64,000 nt of DNA. It comes from Bauldia litoralis (lineage in GTDB: Bacteria; Pseudomonadota; Alphaproteobacteria; Rhizobiales; Kaistiaceae). Location of the stretch: assembly GCA_945882315.1 (NCBI GenBank), contig CAMCWB010000008.1, positions 1 through 64,000 on the forward strand, written 5' to 3'. Positions 62,111 to 64,000 of the stretch are shown piece after piece. Both the position numbers and the translations under genes were made by a program. How positions within the stretch are numbered: the stretch's first letter is position 1; each line of letters begins with the position of its first letter. Below the pieces are notes generated by a model. It was given only the letters and a program-made list of their open reading frames with translations, was not told the DNA's origin and did no database searches.

Positions 62111-62308
62111 ACCCTCTCCCATGGGGAGAGGGCCGACGTTCTTAGCGAACGCAGTGAGCTCTAGAACGGCGGGGTGAGGGGTTGGAACGCTGATTGTGCG
62201 CTCCACAGAGAAGCGTTCGAGCGATACGGAGCGGCCTTAACCCCTCACCCTTCTCGCCTAGGTCGCTTCGCTCCTAAGGCTCGAAGCCCTCTCCCCATGG
62301 GAGAGGGT
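62111..62308. repeat. 198-bp MITE-like element with perfect 22-bp terminal inverted repeats
   Basis: The left end 62111-62132 (begins ACCCTCTCCCATGG) is the exact reverse complement of the right end 62287-62308 over 22 bases, and each end is itself nearly palindromic (CCCTCTCC...GGAGAGGG). Further inside GGGGTGAGGGGTT (62171-62183) pairs with AACCCCTCACCC (62239-62250). There is no coding capacity. It lies between pyc and the convergent extensin-family gene. Confidence 0.85.
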
Positions 62309-62327
62309 GAGCGCCGTGCGCAGATCG

Positions 62328-62825
62328 CTACTTGCAATACAGCCCCTTGCTCGGGCCGCCCTTGCGCCGCTGCGCCAGGTCGAGATGGAAATGGTCGCTG
62401 TGATAGGCGTCAGAGCCCGGTCCGAGCACCGTCGTGAAGGGGTCGCAGGCCGCGCCGCGCATTTGCTTGAGGAAGCGCGCCTCGTCGCCCTTATGGGCGC
62501 CGCCCACGGTGATCCAGCCGTGACCTGAAACGTTGAAGGCCGCGATGTCGATCGCATTGCCCTTGCCATGCTCGCTGAGCTTGGCGCCGGCGACATTGTT
62601 CCGCGGCCGGCATGTGTAGGACGCCGCGATGCGCAGCCCGGTGACCTCGCCGCCCAGAATCTTGCGGGCTTCCGGCTGCACCTCGTCCTGGATCCAGTTG
62701 GCGAAGGTTTCCGCGAGATTGCACTCGATGATCGCCTTGGTCGTGAAGTCGATCGCACCGTTGCCGAGCGAGACGACGGCGACCGGCTGCTCGATGCCGC
62801 AGGCGCCTTCGTCGACCTTCGCCAT
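62328..62825 (-). CDS. Extensin-family protein, C-terminal half (after in-frame TAG)
   Basis: 165 codons from ATG 62825 encode the Extensin-like_C domain: GACGIEQPVAVVSLG, ECNLAETFANWIQDEV, AASYTCRPRNN, LSEHGKGNAIDIAAF and the C-terminal SDHFHLDLAQRR. HGKGNAIDI and HFHLD form a metal-peptidase-like His/Asp site, as in related D,D-peptidases. The frame is continuous upstream with the signal-peptide half, separated only by TAG 62829-62831 and one codon. On its own it would lack a signal peptide and the first family cysteine, so it would stay in the cytoplasm. Reinitiation at ATG 62825 is possible. Confidence 0.8.
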   Translation of the reverse strand: MAKVDEGACGIEQPVAVVSLGNGAIDFTTKAIIECNLAETFANWIQDEVQPEARKILGGEVTGLRIAASYTCRPRNNVAGAKLSEHGKGNAIDIAAFNVSGHGWITVGGAHKGDEARFLKQMRGAACDPFTTVLGPGSDAYHSDHFHLDLAQRRKGGPSKGLYCK

Positions 62826-62828
62826 CGG

Positions 62829-63359
62829 CTACGCCTCGACACCGAGGCTGGCGAGCACCGCGCCGCAGGTGCCGCGGGCCGCCGGCGACGGCGCGATCAG
62901 CGAACGGGCCGGCGGCGTCAGCGCGCCGATGGCCGCGTAAGCCGGCTTCGCCGGAGGAACAGGGGCGGGATCGGCCGCATAGGAGAAGGTGATTTCAGGC
63001 CGCGGCCGCGGGATCGGGGCCGCCTCGGCATCAGCAATTTCAGCGGCCGGTGCCTCCGGCTTTGCCGGCATGGCGGCGACAGGCTTCTCAGGCGGCAATG
63101 GTGCCTTCTTGGCCGCTACGGCCGGTGCCTTTTCGGTGGCCGCCTCGACCGGGGCCTTCTCCTTGGCGACGGCGGCCGGCGGCACGACCTTCGGCTCCCT
63201 GGCCTGCCCCGATTGTTTCAGGCTGTTGAATTGCTGCTTCAGCTCCATGACCGGCTCGTGGAACAGCTTCTTGAGCTCGCTCCACGGCGTCTCGGCCGCG
63301 ATGGCTGTCGCCGGGATCAACAGGGCAAAAGCGGCAATAGCGGCCATGCGAGCCTTCAC
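62829..63359 (-). CDS. Extensin-family protein, N-terminal half (ends at in-frame TAG)
   Basis: 176 residues from GTG 63359 (VKARMAAIAAFALLIPATAI), with GAGGGG six bases upstream. A signal peptide is cut near AIAAE (residue 22). A helical segment (TPWSELKKLFHEPVMELKQQ) and a Pro/Ala/Lys-rich linker follow. At the C-terminus RGTCGAVLASLGVEA is the beginning of the extensin domain, whose next residues (after one TAG) are encoded in the same frame. So this is not a complete protein but the front of an interrupted gene; the stop probably replaced a GAG or similar codon in GVEA-x-P. Confidence 0.75.
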   Translation of the reverse strand: MKARMAAIAAFALLIPATAIAAETPWSELKKLFHEPVMELKQQFNSLKQSGQAREPKVVPPAAVAKEKAPVEAATEKAPAVAAKKAPLPPEKPVAAMPAKPEAPAAEIADAEAAPIPRPRPEITFSYAADPAPVPPAKPAYAAIGALTPPARSLIAPSPAARGTCGAVLASLGVEA

Positions 63360-63545
63360 GGTGATCCCCTCATATCCCGCCGAAACCGTGACAGGCAAAG
63401 GATGAGATACCCCCCTCAGCCCGCTCCGACAACACATTCCGGCACCCGGTGGTGATTACGTCCCACAGGAGTCTGGTTCCGTCGCAACCGCCCTTGTCCA
63501 CAGGCATGTCCCAGGACGGCGGCGCGGCATTGGATAGGCAGCCGG

Positions 63546-63707
63546 CTAGTTGATGATCCGGATGAAGCAGGGCGCGTTCGGGCTGCCGTCGCACCCGAGC
63601 GCCAGGCCGAACTGCGCCTCAGCCCCGCCGATGCCCTGCTGTGCCACCAGGGCGACAAGGGCGACGGCGATCACGGTCAGCACGATTTTCGTGTAGCGGT
63701 CGATCAT
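63546..63707 (-). CDS. Small membrane-anchored protein, 53 residues
   Basis: From ATG 63707, MIDRYTKIVLTVIAVALVAL, then a short periplasmic tail with FGLALGCDGSPNAPCFIRII. CGGAGATTGAG stands just upstream as ribosome site. One membrane helix (residues 6-24) and two cysteines in the tail, which could form a disulfide. Comparable small proteins occur in Hyphomicrobiales without assigned function. The reading frame can be extended upstream to 63890, but those residues are Arg/Ala-rich and non-membrane, so the short form is preferred. Confidence 0.7.
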   Translation of the reverse strand: MIDRYTKIVLTVIAVALVALVAQQGIGGAEAQFGLALGCDGSPNAPCFIRIIN

Positions 63708-63939
63708 CTCAATCTCCGAATCGGCCCGCGCGCCCCGCCGGAATCTAGCATGCCGGCCTAAACCGCGCCGAGCGTCGGCGGCTGCCGCAAAATCACGGCG
63801 GCGGGGAGCGCTTGCGCCCGGCATCGACGCCTCCTTCTGCCGGGCCTGCCGGAAATTGCTTTCCCGATCGCGTCTTGCCCTTCGCCGCACCGCGCCCCAT
63901 CATCCTCTTCGCCGTGCCCAGCCGGAGGAAAGCGAGATC

Positions 63940-64000
63940 ATGACCCTTCCGGATTTCTCCAAATTCGCGCCGATGTCGACCGCGCCGCGCGACGGCACGC
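63940..64000 (+). CDS. Start of an unidentified gene, cut by the window edge
   Basis: ATG 63940 follows GGAGG by nine bases and opens MTLPDFSKFAPMSTAPRDGT. Only 20 codons are visible. The MSTAPRDGT motif is typical of small hypothetical proteins in alphaproteobacteria, but no function can be given. Confidence 0.55.
   Translation, partial: MTLPDFSKFAPMSTAPRDGT

Overview
The window is a GC-rich stretch of chromosome from an alphaproteobacterium, almost certainly of the order Hyphomicrobiales (Rhizobiales). Pointers are the gene sets and neighbourhoods (etfBA with hbd, the FtsEX/hpt block, chorismate mutase-hisC-tyrC, phaAB beside phaR, metX-metW, betaine-lipid genes btaAB), a GTTC-N7-GTTC LexA box, a TTAA-N7-TTAA CtrA box, and mosaic palindromic intergenic repeats of the kind common in this order. 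Genus cannot be fixed from sequence reading alone. No rRNA, tRNA, CRISPR array or prophage was seen.

Layout. 1-11.6 kb is core metabolism and envelope: a partial L,D-transpeptidase, a membrane protein, an SDR, a HIG1-type protein, cobalamin adenosyltransferase, rhomboid protease, etfB-etfA, 3-hydroxybutyryl-CoA dehydrogenase, a diguanylate cyclase, a TlpA thioredoxin, argH-lptM-lysA. 11.7-14.2 kb is a large DUF4175-type protein. An intact IS630-family element with a -1 frameshift signal sits at 14.3-15.46 kb. 15.5-20.1 kb holds hpt, a zinc-ribbon protein, ftsE-ftsX (CtrA box upstream), ydcF and a 1-acylglycerol-phosphate acyltransferase. 20.1-21.3 kb has a small gene under a LexA box and a ChaC-like gene whose start lies in a dispersed repeat. 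21.4-25.4 kb has a DUF2125 protein and the aromatic amino acid operon (chorismate mutase-hisC-tyrC).

25.5-35 kb has a NYN-domain protein with a long disordered tail, an EamA exporter, cupin, gloB, a methyltransferase, btaA-btaB, a vapBC toxin-antitoxin pair and metX-metW. 35-37.9 kb is polyhydroxybutyrate synthesis (phaA-phaB against phaR). 38-44 kb has a GGDEF/EAL protein, rpmF, mtgA, a polyprenyl synthetase, a 36-residue membrane peptide and glycerate kinase. 44-52 kb is a cell-surface block: a CelD-type acetyltransferase broken by one TGA, a polysaccharide deacetylase, a TPR/beta-barrel protein divergent from a secreted FecR-domain protein, a membrane glycosyltransferase and a secreted ClpP-fold protein. 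52-54.5 kb is a sugar operon (tautomerase-ribokinase-oxidoreductase). 54.8-58.5 kb is opgG-opgH for periplasmic glucans, followed by pyruvate carboxylase with an operator-like palindrome, a 198-bp inverted-repeat element, and an extensin-family gene split by an in-frame TAG.

The most interesting signals are regulatory or structural rather than one large new system: the possibly leaderless LexA-box gene, the CtrA box before ftsEX, the symmetric sites before pyc and metX, two single-codon gene interruptions, repeat-derived coding sequence, and the TPR-barrel/FecR pair.
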